This document shows, one piece after another, positions 55,284-63,896 of a stretch of DNA of 64,000 nucleotides. Numbering within the stretch: the stretch's first letter is position 1; each line of letters starts with the position of its first letter. A program made the translations under genes and the position numbers. Origin of the DNA: Scybalousia_A sp045221575 (GTDB lineage: Bacteria; Bacteroidota; Bacteroidia; Bacteroidales; P3); the NCBI GenBank assembly GCA_045221575.1, contig JBGUWU010000002.1, positions 62,001 to 126,000 of the forward strand, read 5' to 3'. The notes under the pieces are model-generated. The model was not told the origin of the DNA. It did not search any database and saw only the letters and a program-made list of their open reading frames with translations.

Positions 55284-56039
55284 TTAGGAGTTCCAAATTT
55301 GCCAAGAATGTTCTGCTTGTGAGTATAACATCTGCAGGCCGTTTATTGTTGTGGCTCTGTTTTTGTTTGTAAGAGAAAGAAATAGAGTAGGAGAGGGATT
55401 ATAAATAAGGTCAAAAACTATATGACTTGAATTTATTTTTGATATATCAATATCAGGTATGGAATTTTCTGTTTTACCACTCATTCCACAAGGAGTAGCA
55501 TTTACTATAAGAGAAAAATCATTGTAATCCATTGAATTCAGAGTATTGTAAGATATTATATTTTTTGAAAGATCTTCTTTGCTACGAGAAACAATAAGAT
55601 AAGGTATATTTAAATTTCTAAGCACATAAGCGACACTCTGACAAGCACCTCCAGAGCCTAAAATCACTGCTTTATTGATTTTTTTTACGTTAGTGCTTTC
55701 TTCTAAAGATTGCTTAAAACCTAAATAATCAGTGTTGAATCCTAAGAGTTTGTTACCTTTGATTTTGATAGTATTGACAGCGTTAATCTCCTTAGCAATG
55801 GAGTCTATGTCATCAAGATAAGGAATTATGCTTTGCTTGAATGGAAAAGTAACATTTAAGCCGCAAAGATTAGGTTCTTGTTGCAAAAGACCAAGTATCT
55901 CACTCTCATTTTTCAATTCAAACAACTTATAGTAACAATTATTTAAGCCAAGAGCATTAAACTTTTGAGTGAAATATCTTTGAGAAAAAGAATGAGAGAG
56001 AGGATACCCAATAAGACCGAATAATGATTGTTGTATCAT
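55284..56039 (-). CDS. aroE: Shikimate dehydrogenase
   Basis: A 251-residue enzyme that reduces 3-dehydroshikimate in aromatic amino acid synthesis. The shikimate-binding GYPLSHSFS is near 11-19, the catalytic Lys is in VTFPFKQS (about residue 68), with the partner Asp in NTDYLGF. The nucleotide loop is GSGGACQSV. NATPCGMSG is the C-terminal mark. It starts directly after the dedA stop, so it is the last gene of the minus-strand operon. Confidence 0.93.
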   Translation of the reverse strand: MIQQSLFGLIGYPLSHSFSQRYFTQKFNALGLNNCYYKLFELKNESEILGLLQQEPNLCGLNVTFPFKQSIIPYLDDIDSIAKEINAVNTIKIKGNKLLGFNTDYLGFKQSLEESTNVKKINKAVILGSGGACQSVAYVLRNLNIPYLIVSRSKEDLSKNIISYNTLNSMDYNDFSLIVNATPCGMSGKTENSIPDIDISKINSSHIVFDLIYNPSPTLFLSLTNKNRATTINGLQMLYSQAEHSWQIWNS

Positions 56040-56771
56040 CTATTGTTTTTTGTTCGTTTTCTTCTTAAAGCCATTGTAAATCAAGTATGCAACAAACAAA
56101 ACACCTATGCCTAATAAAACGTAAGACAATTCGCTACTATATTTTGCTATCATATCCTCTTGACCTTTTGCTAAATAGCCTAAAAATGCCAAGACAATAT
56201 TCCAAATACCAGCGCCGAAAAAAGTGAAAAGCAAAAAAATATGCAGTCTCATCTTTGCTAAGCCAGCAGGAATAGAAATTAATTGACGTACAGCAGGTAC
56301 AAGTCTTCCAACAAAAGTTGAAGCCTTGCCATGTTTAATAAAATAGTTCTCTGCATTCTCAACTTTTTCTTTACTCAATAAGCACAAACGGCCAAGTTTT
56401 GACTCTGCAAACTTATAGATAATTGGTCTTCCGAGCCACATAGCAAGCAGATAATTGATTAATGCTCCTATTAAAGCACCAAGAGTACCAAATAAAACAA
56501 CAAGAAAGATATTCAAGTTGCTATCTTCTTCTAATGATTTGTAAGCAGCAGGAGGTATAATAACCTCAGAAGGAAATGGAATAAATGAACTTTCTATCGC
56601 CATCAAAAGAGTAATAGAACCATAGTTTAAATTATCGTTATACCACGCAATAACTTGACCTATGGTGCTGACTTTTTCGGTTGTATCTTGTGTAGTTAGA
56701 TTCTCTGCTTTTATATTATAAGAAGCAAGCAAAGATATTAAACTAATAAAAATAACAGCTAATTTATTCAT
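56040..56771 (-). CDS. DedA family membrane protein
   Basis: A 243-residue membrane protein. The first ~22 residues look like a signal peptide (ending NIKAE), followed by DedA-type core: SSFIPFPSEVIIPPAAY with its re-entrant helix, then FVGRLVPAVRQLISIPAG, the conserved arginine motif of polyprenyl/phospholipid scramblase-like DedA proteins. It overlaps the TPR gene by 8 bp. DedA proteins support membrane lipid carrier recycling; the exact substrate here is not known. Confidence 0.88.
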   Translation of the reverse strand: MNKLAVIFISLISLLASYNIKAENLTTQDTTEKVSTIGQVIAWYNDNLNYGSITLLMAIESSFIPFPSEVIIPPAAYKSLEEDSNLNIFLVVLFGTLGALIGALINYLLAMWLGRPIIYKFAESKLGRLCLLSKEKVENAENYFIKHGKASTFVGRLVPAVRQLISIPAGLAKMRLHIFLLFTFFGAGIWNIVLAFLGYLAKGQEDMIAKYSSELSYVLLGIGVLFVAYLIYNGFKKKTNKKQ

Positions 56772-58170
56772 TTATCAATTCCTTTAAACATCTAAGATAG
56801 TTTCCATTTTTAAGTAAAGAAGGAAAATTATCTCTTATATTTTTGCTATAACCTTTTTGTGCAATAAGATACTGTAATGCTTTCTTTGTATAGGCTACAT
56901 ACTTACTATCTCTGCAAGATAAGTCAAGCAAAGCATAATACAATGAATCTATATCGCTAAATTCTTTTATTGCATCTTCCAAAAGTTTTATTCCTTCTAA
57001 TAGTCTTTCTGTTTCAGCTTTTATATATGCAAGAGAAACAGTGGCAAGCATAGAAATTAGGATATCATCGCTATTAGTTAATTCAGAGAATATGTCTTCG
57101 CTGATATATGCAAAGCCCAAAGCACTTATTCTTTCTGCAAAGCCAAGATAGTAAGAAGCAGGATATTCCATTGCTATGGCTTTGTCAAGTTGTTTATTAG
57201 CCATAGTTATTTGGTTCATCATAAGGTAACACTCAACTAAACCAAGGTTAGATTCAGGTAGTTCTATACCTAACTGTTCGTGTTCTAAAGCTTTTTTATA
57301 ATAAGTGGAAGCATTCTTATAGTCTTTTTTATTTAAGTATGCTTTTCCAATGCTTTCGTAATAAGTGTATTTATCTGAAGCGTATTCAGCTGCTAAAAGA
57401 GATTCTTGTATATATTCGTCGTCTTTTCCTAATGCAACTACGATATTAGCTTTTAGAGCATGACGTGTTTCATCCTCAGAGTCAATGGCTATAGCATAAT
57501 TTATAGCCTCTAAAGCTTTGTCAATATGATATGATTCATAGTAAGCAAAAGCTAAAGCAACCCAAACTTTGTCTTCAAATGGATTTTTATTGACTATGCT
57601 TCTTATTGTTCTAATTACAATATTAGTAACTTGTTTGTCTTCAACGCATTTAACATAATTCATTATTAAAGACCAATCGTCGTAATGGTTTTTTACCACA
57701 TTTCTAAGCAACTTCTCGGCTTCAACAAACTTAGACTTCTCCACATATATCCGTGCAAGAAGATATGAATAATAAGGATTAAGTTCGCTATCTTCTAAAA
57801 GAAGTTCTTTAAGTATTTGTTCTGCTTTTCTTAAATGAGTACCAGATTCTACATATACTCCAGCAAGCAAACCTCTAAGTTCTTCGGAAGGGTGTTTTTT
57901 TATGTAGTCCTTTATAAGATTTTCTGCTCGTTTGTATTCCTCTTTATTAAGGTATAGGTTAGCCATTCTAACAACTATATCTTCATCATCAGGAAATCTT
58001 TTATATGCTCTTATAGTTGCCTCTTCTAATTTGTCGTCTTGTTCGTTATCTTCGTAGTAGTCAATAATATCAGCCAACTCCATTGAATCAAACCATTCTT
58101 TTTCGTTGGAAGATAGCATTTTTTCGTAGCGATTAACTAAGTCTAATATTTCTTTATCTTCTTCTTTCAT
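56764..58170 (-). CDS. Tetratricopeptide repeat protein
   Basis: A 468-residue cytoplasmic protein with no signal peptide, made almost entirely of TPR-like helix pairs (for example LEEATIRAYKRFPDDEDIVVRMANLYL and YYESIGKAYLNKKDYKNASTYYKKAL). The N-terminal 30 residues are acidic. TPR proteins scaffold protein-protein contacts; no specific role can be assigned. It lies between an exported protein and dedA on one transcript. Confidence 0.85.
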   Translation of the reverse strand: MKEEDKEILDLVNRYEKMLSSNEKEWFDSMELADIIDYYEDNEQDDKLEEATIRAYKRFPDDEDIVVRMANLYLNKEEYKRAENLIKDYIKKHPSEELRGLLAGVYVESGTHLRKAEQILKELLLEDSELNPYYSYLLARIYVEKSKFVEAEKLLRNVVKNHYDDWSLIMNYVKCVEDKQVTNIVIRTIRSIVNKNPFEDKVWVALAFAYYESYHIDKALEAINYAIAIDSEDETRHALKANIVVALGKDDEYIQESLLAAEYASDKYTYYESIGKAYLNKKDYKNASTYYKKALEHEQLGIELPESNLGLVECYLMMNQITMANKQLDKAIAMEYPASYYLGFAERISALGFAYISEDIFSELTNSDDILISMLATVSLAYIKAETERLLEGIKLLEDAIKEFSDIDSLYYALLDLSCRDSKYVAYTKKALQYLIAQKGYSKNIRDNFPSLLKNGNYLRCLKELINE

Positions 58171-58207
58171 AATAATTTTTTAAAACACAGGCTCTCTATG
58201 TTGGATT

Positions 58208-59623
58208 CTATCTCATCTCTTTTGGAATCATTGCTACACGATGAAGAACATTGTTCTTAAAGATGATATAGATATTTCCCATATAAAACCATTGTTGGTC
58301 GCTACCATCAAAGTTAGTTTTAACACTTCTTTCCGGTTTGCCCCAACTCTGCTCAACCATATCCATTGACATGCCTTTTATAAGTTCTTTTTGAAGTATT
58401 GCCTTATAATATGTTGGATATGTATCTCTATACTTTTCTATTTTTTCAGTAGAAAGGTATTTATTGAAAGAAAGCATATCTCCTAAAGCATAATCTTCTG
58501 GCATATAAAACTTCCTGCCTTTTTCTGTACGCATTAGAAGTTGATATTTGCCATCTTTAACCACAACATCTAAACAATGAAAAACATCGCCTTGATGAAG
58601 AGTTAAAGGGCGTTTTCTTCTAATATCTATAACAGTAAGAGGATATTTGTCACCTCTAACCGTAAATTCTCTGTCTTTGTAGGTTTGACGTATTTTTTTG
58701 TGAAAACTTTCTATAACAAAAGAAAATAAGTGTCTTTCGTGCTTAGTAGGGTATTTGTAATAGATAGTATCTCTTGAATTTGGTTGAACAAGTTTTAGAT
58801 AAACATTAGTTAAATTTTCAGCATCAAATGCTATATCTTTAACTACGAAAACTTTGTCTTTTAAACTTTTTCCTTTAGATAAAGGATACTCGGTAAAAGA
58901 ATATTTTTTACTGTCATCAGGATAGTTATACAAACGTTTACCATTGTATAATCTTTCTAAAGTAGCATCTGTAACCTCAGGTAAAATAAGTTTTTGACCT
59001 ATAAGTTGATCTGGAACTATAGCATAATTTGCATTAGTATCGTAAGTTATAAGATTTAAGTCTTCAAAAGCGTATGTCTCGTGTGGATATTCATTCTTTG
59101 CATGGTTGTAATAAGACATAGGAGTGAAAGGAAAATGATATTGGTTATAGTAATTTTGATATTCATAGAAGATTGTGTCTGAAGTATTTCCAATAACTAA
59201 TTTCATAAAAGGATGACGCATTTTGGAAAAATCTCTCATTTCTCTTACAGCTTCAGCAATCTTGTTGTAAGCAAACTGATCTGCAACGTAATCAACAACA
59301 ATAAACCATTTACCTTTAAGAGATTGCATCTTTTCTTTAGACATGCGAGTTAGTTGATAGAATCTTGTTTTAGACTTGTCGCTTTTTAAATTCTTACCAA
59401 TAGAACCAACATAAAAATAGTTGATTAATTCATCATTAATTTCTTGTAAGTAAAGTGTCTGACCAACTAATGCAAAAGGTTTAACCATGTAACTCGTGTG
59501 TTGTTGATAGTCTTTATTGTCAAAGTCAGGTAGATTTTTATAATCTTTCACTTGAGCATTAACTTGAAAAGATAAACAAATCAACACAAATAAAACTATT
59601 GTTTTTATTTTTTTATAATTCAT
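58208..59623 (-). CDS. Exported protein of unknown function with a BamE-like C-terminal segment
   Basis: A 471-residue protein with a signal peptide (1-24, ending QVNAQ). The middle is beta-rich with two similar halves (each with a Y-L/F-x-x-P...YY/YF...GKS/GKW pattern), for which I recognise no family. The last ~55 residues, with KGMSMDMVEQSWGKPER and WFYMGNIYIIFKNN, resemble the SmpA/OmlA (BamE) fold that packs against envelope proteins. It is the first gene of the minus-strand operon that continues with the TPR, dedA and aroE genes. Confidence 0.65.
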   Translation of the reverse strand: MNYKKIKTIVLFVLICLSFQVNAQVKDYKNLPDFDNKDYQQHTSYMVKPFALVGQTLYLQEINDELINYFYVGSIGKNLKSDKSKTRFYQLTRMSKEKMQSLKGKWFIVVDYVADQFAYNKIAEAVREMRDFSKMRHPFMKLVIGNTSDTIFYEYQNYYNQYHFPFTPMSYYNHAKNEYPHETYAFEDLNLITYDTNANYAIVPDQLIGQKLILPEVTDATLERLYNGKRLYNYPDDSKKYSFTEYPLSKGKSLKDKVFVVKDIAFDAENLTNVYLKLVQPNSRDTIYYKYPTKHERHLFSFVIESFHKKIRQTYKDREFTVRGDKYPLTVIDIRRKRPLTLHQGDVFHCLDVVVKDGKYQLLMRTEKGRKFYMPEDYALGDMLSFNKYLSTEKIEKYRDTYPTYYKAILQKELIKGMSMDMVEQSWGKPERSVKTNFDGSDQQWFYMGNIYIIFKNNVLHRVAMIPKEMR

Positions 59624-59722
59624 AACTTAGCTGTTTAATATTGTTTGCAAAAGTACAAAATTTTTAAAGATTAAGGTTATAAGGAGTAACTTTTTTTTGA
59701 AAAAAACGTATTAGGTAAAGTT

Positions 59723-60385
59723 ATGAAGATAGACATTATTACTTTGTTTCCTAATATGCTTAAGGGATTTTTTGAAGAGTCAATACTAAAGCGAGCCATT
59801 AATAAAGGTTTGTTAGAGGTTAATCTTCATAATCTTAGAGATTATTCTTTGGATAAACACAAAAGGGTAGATGACTATGCTTTTGGTGGTGGGGCTGGTA
59901 TGGTTATTCAAATAGAACCGGTAGATAATTGCCTTACAGAGTTGAAGAAAAAAACAAACTATGACGAGATTATCTACACAGCTCCTGATGGTGAGATGTT
60001 AACACAAGATCTTGCTAATGAACTATCGTTGAAAGAAAATATTTGTATACTTTGTGGGCATTATAAAGGGATAGATGAACGTATTAGACAACACTTGATA
60101 ACGCGAGAAATAAGTATAGGAGAATATGTGCTTAGCGGAGGAGAACTTGCGGCAGGAGTTATCGCAGATAGTGTAGTAAGATTGATACCTGGAGTGTTGA
60201 ATGATGAGCAAAGTGCTTTGAGTGATTCGTTTCAAGATGGTTTAATTGCACCTCCTGTTTATACTCGTCCTGCTGAATATAAAGGTTGGAAAGTTCCTGA
60301 TGTTCTTCTTTCTGGTCATGAAGCAAATATTGAACAATGGCGTTATAATCAATCTCTTGAAAGAACGGAAAAACGCAAAAAATAA
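59723..60385 (+). CDS. trmD: tRNA (guanine-N1)-methyltransferase
   Basis: A 220-residue SPOUT methyltransferase that makes m1G37 in tRNA and prevents frameshifting. The AdoMet-binding knot motifs LCGHYKGIDERI and SIGEYVLSGGELA are present, with FGGGAGMV and RPAEYKGWKVPDVLLSG also conserved. The length fits the short Bacteroidota form. It is not in the rimM-rplS cluster seen in many bacteria. A hairpin terminator follows 80 bp downstream. Confidence 0.95.
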   Translation: MKIDIITLFPNMLKGFFEESILKRAINKGLLEVNLHNLRDYSLDKHKRVDDYAFGGGAGMVIQIEPVDNCLTELKKKTNYDEIIYTAPDGEMLTQDLANELSLKENICILCGHYKGIDERIRQHLITREISIGEYVLSGGELAAGVIADSVVRLIPGVLNDEQSALSDSFQDGLIAPPVYTRPAEYKGWKVPDVLLSGHEANIEQWRYNQSLERTEKRKK

Positions 60386-60464
60386 ACAAAGTAAATTTTC
60401 TATCAAGTGTAGAAAAACGTAAATAAAACTTTTAATTATTTCATTTCTGACACCTTTTATGGTG

Positions 60465-60492
60465 AAACCTTTGTAGATAACTACAGAGGTTT
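60465..60492 (+). terminator. Intrinsic terminator after trmD
   Basis: AAACCTTTGTAG (60465-60476), an ATAA loop, and CTACAGAGGTTT (60481-60492) form a 12-bp stem with one mismatch, followed by TTTC TTTTA. Confidence 0.88.
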
Positions 60493-60622
60493 TTCTTTTA
60501 TTTTGCAATGATAATGAATTCGGAGGTAACGTTTTATTTTTCTTAAAATGTGTTTTGATTGTTTAAAATAGCATTAAAATACCAGTTGATTTCAATACAT
60601 GTTGTTTTGTGTTTTTGCATAC

Positions 60623-60645
60623 TATATATATATATATATATATAA
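60623..60645. repeat. (TA)11 dinucleotide tract
   Basis: An uninterrupted TA repeat of 23 bp in the gap between convergent trmD and fabG; it can extrude as a cruciform and is a likely site of length variation. Confidence 0.9.
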
Positions 60646-60793
60646 GTACAACACAGTTCTAAGAAAAGAACAATGTCGTACGAAATAAATAGTGATTTTT
60701 AGTTTAAAACGAGCATAGGAGCTCACACTCTGCTTCACAGCTCGGTGCAGTGTTGATATAATTTGTATTAAGATATAATTTTGTTTTTTCTTT

Positions 60794-61537
60794 TTAAACG
60801 GTCATTCCACCATCAACTGAGAATGTTGCTCCATTTACATAGGCACTTTCTTCACTTGCAAGAAATACAAACATTGCAGCAATATCTTCAGGTGTTCCAA
60901 GACGACCTACAGGTACTTTAGCAATCATTCCGTCTAATACTTCTTGAGGCATTTTAGCGACCATATCAGTAGCGATAAAGCCAGGAGCAACAGCATTAAC
61001 AGTTACACCTTTTCTTCCAAGTTCTCTACCTAATGTCTTAGTCATACCAATAATACCAGCCTTAGTTGCAACATAGTTTGTTTGACCAAAGTTTCCGTAC
61101 AAACCGACAACAGAAGAAACATTAACAATTCTTCCCCAGCCTTTTTCTAACATCATAGGTGATATACACTTAACGCAATTGAAAGTACCAGTAAGGTTAA
61201 TATCTATAACGCTTTGCCAAATTTCTGGAGTCATTTTCTTCAAAGTAGAGTCATTTGTGATACCTGCATCATTGATAAGAATATCGCAACCACCTTTTAA
61301 CTCTTTTACTTTATTAGCAGCTTGTTCAACATTAGCAAAATTGCTTACGTCAACAGGCATAAAAGTAAGGTTATAGCCCATTTGTTTTGCTTCTTGAACA
61401 AAAGCTTCTCCTTTTTGAGGATTTCTTGCCCATACGATAACATCTGCTCCTTCTTGAGCAAAACGAATAGCAGTGGCTTTACCTATACCACTTGTTCCAC
61501 CCGTAATAACGGCTACTTTTCCTTGTAATCTATTCAT
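60794..61537 (-). CDS. fabG: 3-oxoacyl-[ACP] reductase (beta-ketoacyl-ACP reductase)
   Basis: A 247-residue short-chain dehydrogenase. The cofactor motif TGGTSGIG is at 12-19. The catalytic triad S142, Y155 and K159 (SSVVG ... YVATK) is normal, and the C-terminus VDGGMTV is canonical FabG. The NNAG motif reads NDAG (residues 89-92), a minor departure. It lies 46 bp after lpxA and follows lpxC-fabZ on the same strand, so it very likely serves the lipid A and fatty acid operon; the earlier copy at 3883-4629 is the more divergent paralogue. Confidence 0.93.
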   Translation of the reverse strand: MNRLQGKVAVITGGTSGIGKATAIRFAQEGADVIVWARNPQKGEAFVQEAKQMGYNLTFMPVDVSNFANVEQAANKVKELKGGCDILINDAGITNDSTLKKMTPEIWQSVIDINLTGTFNCVKCISPMMLEKGWGRIVNVSSVVGLYGNFGQTNYVATKAGIIGMTKTLGRELGRKGVTVNAVAPGFIATDMVAKMPQEVLDGMIAKVPVGRLGTPEDIAAMFVFLASEESAYVNGATFSVDGGMTV

Positions 61538-61582
61538 GATTTTATTTATTTTAAAGTTATATGTTTAATGTTTATTGTCTTA

Positions 61583-62350
61583 TTAATTTGAAACATAGCC
61601 TTTAATTAAGCCTCTGTCAGCTTTTTCCATAAATGTGGCTATAATGTTTGTGTATTTTGTTTGTTTTAGGGATTTAACTTCCTCTAATGCTTTAGAATAC
61701 ATCAAACCGCTTTGGAAAACAATCTTATATATTGCTTGAATTTCATTTATATCTTCTTGAGAAAAACCTCTACGGTGCAAACCAACAGAGTTTATTCCGC
61801 AATAAGAAGCAGGAAATTTTCCAACCTTCACGTATGGTGGTATATCTTTATCTACCAATGAACCACCTGCAAGAATAGCATGTTGTCCAATATGAACAAA
61901 CTGATGAATAGCACTCATACCACCCGTAATAACATAATCTTCTATTGTTATATGTCCAGCTAGAGTAGTATTATTAGCTAAAACACAATTATTACCAACT
62001 ACACAATCGTGAGCAATATGTACATACGCCATTATAAGATTATTATCTCCAACAACTGTTTTGCCACTTGCAGCAGTGCCTCTATTTATTGTGACAAATT
62101 CTCTGATAGTATTATTATTGCCAATTTCAACAGTTGTATATTCGTTGTCAAATTTTAAATCTTGTGGAATGGCTGCTATGCTTGCACCAGGAAATATCTT
62201 ACAATTGTTTCCTATTCTCGCACCCGGAAAAATAACCACATTAGCACCAATATAACAATTATCTCCGATAACAACGTCATCATAAATAACTGCAAACGGT
62301 TCTATTTGGACATTTTTTCCAATTTTAGCTTTTTCACTTACGTAATTCAT
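61583..62350 (-). CDS. lpxA: UDP-N-acetylglucosamine O-acyltransferase
   Basis: A 255-residue left-handed beta-helix acyltransferase, the first committed acyl transfer in lipid A synthesis. Hexapeptide repeats fill residues 1-190. The catalytic His is H114 in HIAHDCVVGN. GGMSAIHQFVHIG and GLHRRGFSQEDI are family marks. The gene starts 7 bp after lpxC-fabZ, the usual Bacteroidota arrangement. Confidence 0.96.
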   Translation of the reverse strand: MNYVSEKAKIGKNVQIEPFAVIYDDVVIGDNCYIGANVVIFPGARIGNNCKIFPGASIAAIPQDLKFDNEYTTVEIGNNNTIREFVTINRGTAASGKTVVGDNNLIMAYVHIAHDCVVGNNCVLANNTTLAGHITIEDYVITGGMSAIHQFVHIGQHAILAGGSLVDKDIPPYVKVGKFPASYCGINSVGLHRRGFSQEDINEIQAIYKIVFQSGLMYSKALEEVKSLKQTKYTNIIATFMEKADRGLIKGYVSN

Positions 62351-62356
62351 TATGTT

Positions 62357-63733
62357 TTATGCTTTTGTTACCATTGCCATAAGTATTGCTTCAACGCAAA
62401 CTGTATTGCCTACATAAGCAACACCTTTCATTTTTACAATACCTCTTCGAATAGGCTCCATAAGAGATATTTTCATTAATAAAGTATCTCCAGGTACAAC
62501 TTTATGACGGAACTTAACTTCCTCAAACTTCATAAAATAGGTATTGAATTTTTCTCCTTCTTTTGCGTCTTTCAATACGAATAAACCACCGGTTTGACCA
62601 AGTGCTTCTACTATTAACACGCCGGGCATAACGGGTTCTTCAGGGAAGTGTCCGTTAAAGAAATCCTCGTTAGCTGTAACGTTTTTTAAACCTACAACAT
62701 AGTCTTCACCTTTTTCTATTATTTTATCAACCAATAACATAGGAAATCTATGAGGAAGACGTTGTCTTATGTCCATAACGTCAAACACAGGTTCTTTATT
62801 TGGGTCGTATACAGGTATACTGTCTCTGTTATCCATTGTTTCCATTAGCTTTTGTGCAAAAATTTTATTATTAGTATGTCCTGGACGTTTGATAATAAAG
62901 TGTCCTAAAACGTTACCCACAAGTGAAATATCACCTATGAAATCCATAAGTTTATGTCTTGCAGGCTCATTATCAAAGTTCAGTTTAAGGTTGTTAAGAA
63001 CACCTCTTTCAACCTTTATTTCATTAATATCTTTATCAAAGAATTTAGCTATTTTTTCTTGTAAATCTCTTTCTAATATCTTATCAACAAAGATGATAGC
63101 ATTGCTCAAATCACCACCTTTTATGAGATTGTTTTCTACCAAAGGAAGTATCTCACTCAAAAATACAAAGGTTCTACAAACACAAAAATCACTTTCAAAA
63201 TCGTTTAAAGACTTCAATTCTGCTAACTGTGTGCCGATTAATGAAGAAGAAAAATCTATTGTACAATCAACTTTAAACTCATCACTTGGCAAAGCCCAGT
63301 ACTCAGTTTGTCCGTCTTTAGATATGTAATGTAATGGTGTTTTTATTTTAAAGATTCTCTTTTCTGCTTCTTGCTCAACAACTTCTGCCTTTTTTATAAG
63401 TTCAACCCAATACTTAGCAGAACCATCTAAGATAGGAACTTCCTCACAATTGGTTTCTACGATGATGTTATCTATCTCAAAAGCTCTAAGAGTAGCCATT
63501 AAATGTTCTATAGTACAGACTTTTACACCGTCTTTTTCAATAGTTGTATTACGAGAGGTATCACCAATAAACTTAGCGCAAGCAGGAATAAGAGTTTCGA
63601 TACCATTTTTATTGACTTTGAATACAATACCGCTGTCTGCAACATTAGGAACTAATTTAACTTTACATAATTCCCCAGTATGCAAGCCTTTACCCTCAAT
63701 TTCTACGATATTTTTTATAGTCCTCTGTTTCAT
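62357..63733 (-). CDS. lpxC-fabZ: Bifunctional UDP-3-O-acyl-GlcNAc deacetylase / 3-hydroxyacyl-[ACP] dehydratase (LpxC-FabZ fusion)
   Basis: A 458-residue fusion of two enzymes. The LpxC half (1-300) has the zinc ligands H77 (IEHLMA), H260 and D264 (ARHKLMDF), and the catalytic base near H286 (RPGHTN). The FabZ half (about 315-458) has H362 (NGHFP) and E376 (VEALGQ). The ATG at 63733 gives MKQRTIKNI, the conserved start; an upstream frame extension of 30 codons is rejected because it is AT-rich and unconserved. A TAATTTTG box on the minus strand (plus 63742-63749) lies only 8 bp upstream, so the leader may be very short. Confidence 0.95.
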   Translation of the reverse strand: MKQRTIKNIVEIEGKGLHTGELCKVKLVPNVADSGIVFKVNKNGIETLIPACAKFIGDTSRNTTIEKDGVKVCTIEHLMATLRAFEIDNIIVETNCEEVPILDGSAKYWVELIKKAEVVEQEAEKRIFKIKTPLHYISKDGQTEYWALPSDEFKVDCTIDFSSSLIGTQLAELKSLNDFESDFCVCRTFVFLSEILPLVENNLIKGGDLSNAIIFVDKILERDLQEKIAKFFDKDINEIKVERGVLNNLKLNFDNEPARHKLMDFIGDISLVGNVLGHFIIKRPGHTNNKIFAQKLMETMDNRDSIPVYDPNKEPVFDVMDIRQRLPHRFPMLLVDKIIEKGEDYVVGLKNVTANEDFFNGHFPEEPVMPGVLIVEALGQTGGLFVLKDAKEGEKFNTYFMKFEEVKFRHKVVPGDTLLMKISLMEPIRRGIVKMKGVAYVGNTVCVEAILMAMVTKA

Positions 63734-63804
63734 ATAGCTTGCAAAATTAATACTTTTTTCAAAATAATGGTAATTTTTATAAAAAAAAATACTAATATAC
63801 ATTG

Positions 63805-63845
63805 ACCAGAAATTAGTAATCAATAATTAGTAATTAAAAATCAGT
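63805..63845. repeat. AATTAG-type shell repeat
   Basis: AGAAATTAGTAATCAATAAT and the following AATTAGTAATTAAAAATCAG match the flanks of the parA-parB and patatin-gap repeats, but without the block A or B cores. Confidence 0.65.
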
Positions 63846-63896
63846 AACGTATTTTTAATTTTGAATTAAAAAGTGTAATATTTTTTTTTATTTTGA

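Larger units (their letters stand above)
60386..60793. other. 408-bp gap between convergent trmD and fabG
   Basis: It holds the trmD terminator (60465-60492), a (TA)11 tract (60623-60645) and a GC-richer patch at 60708-60755 (GAGCATAGGAGCTCACACTC and onward) in which ACACTCTGC can pair imperfectly with GCAGTGT. The patch may act as the fabG terminator on the minus strand. No gene is visible. Confidence 0.6.

Noticed and set aside
62162..62479. Plus-strand open frame of 105 codons opposite lpxA and lpxC
   Set aside because: Antisense shadow of two genes with complete catalytic motifs; composition is Asn/Tyr/His-rich as expected for a shadow.
63734..63823. Upstream extension of lpxC-fabZ by 30 codons
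   Set aside because: The extension is AT-rich and unlike LpxC; the ATG at 63733 gives the conserved MKQRTI start and lies behind a TAATTTTG box.
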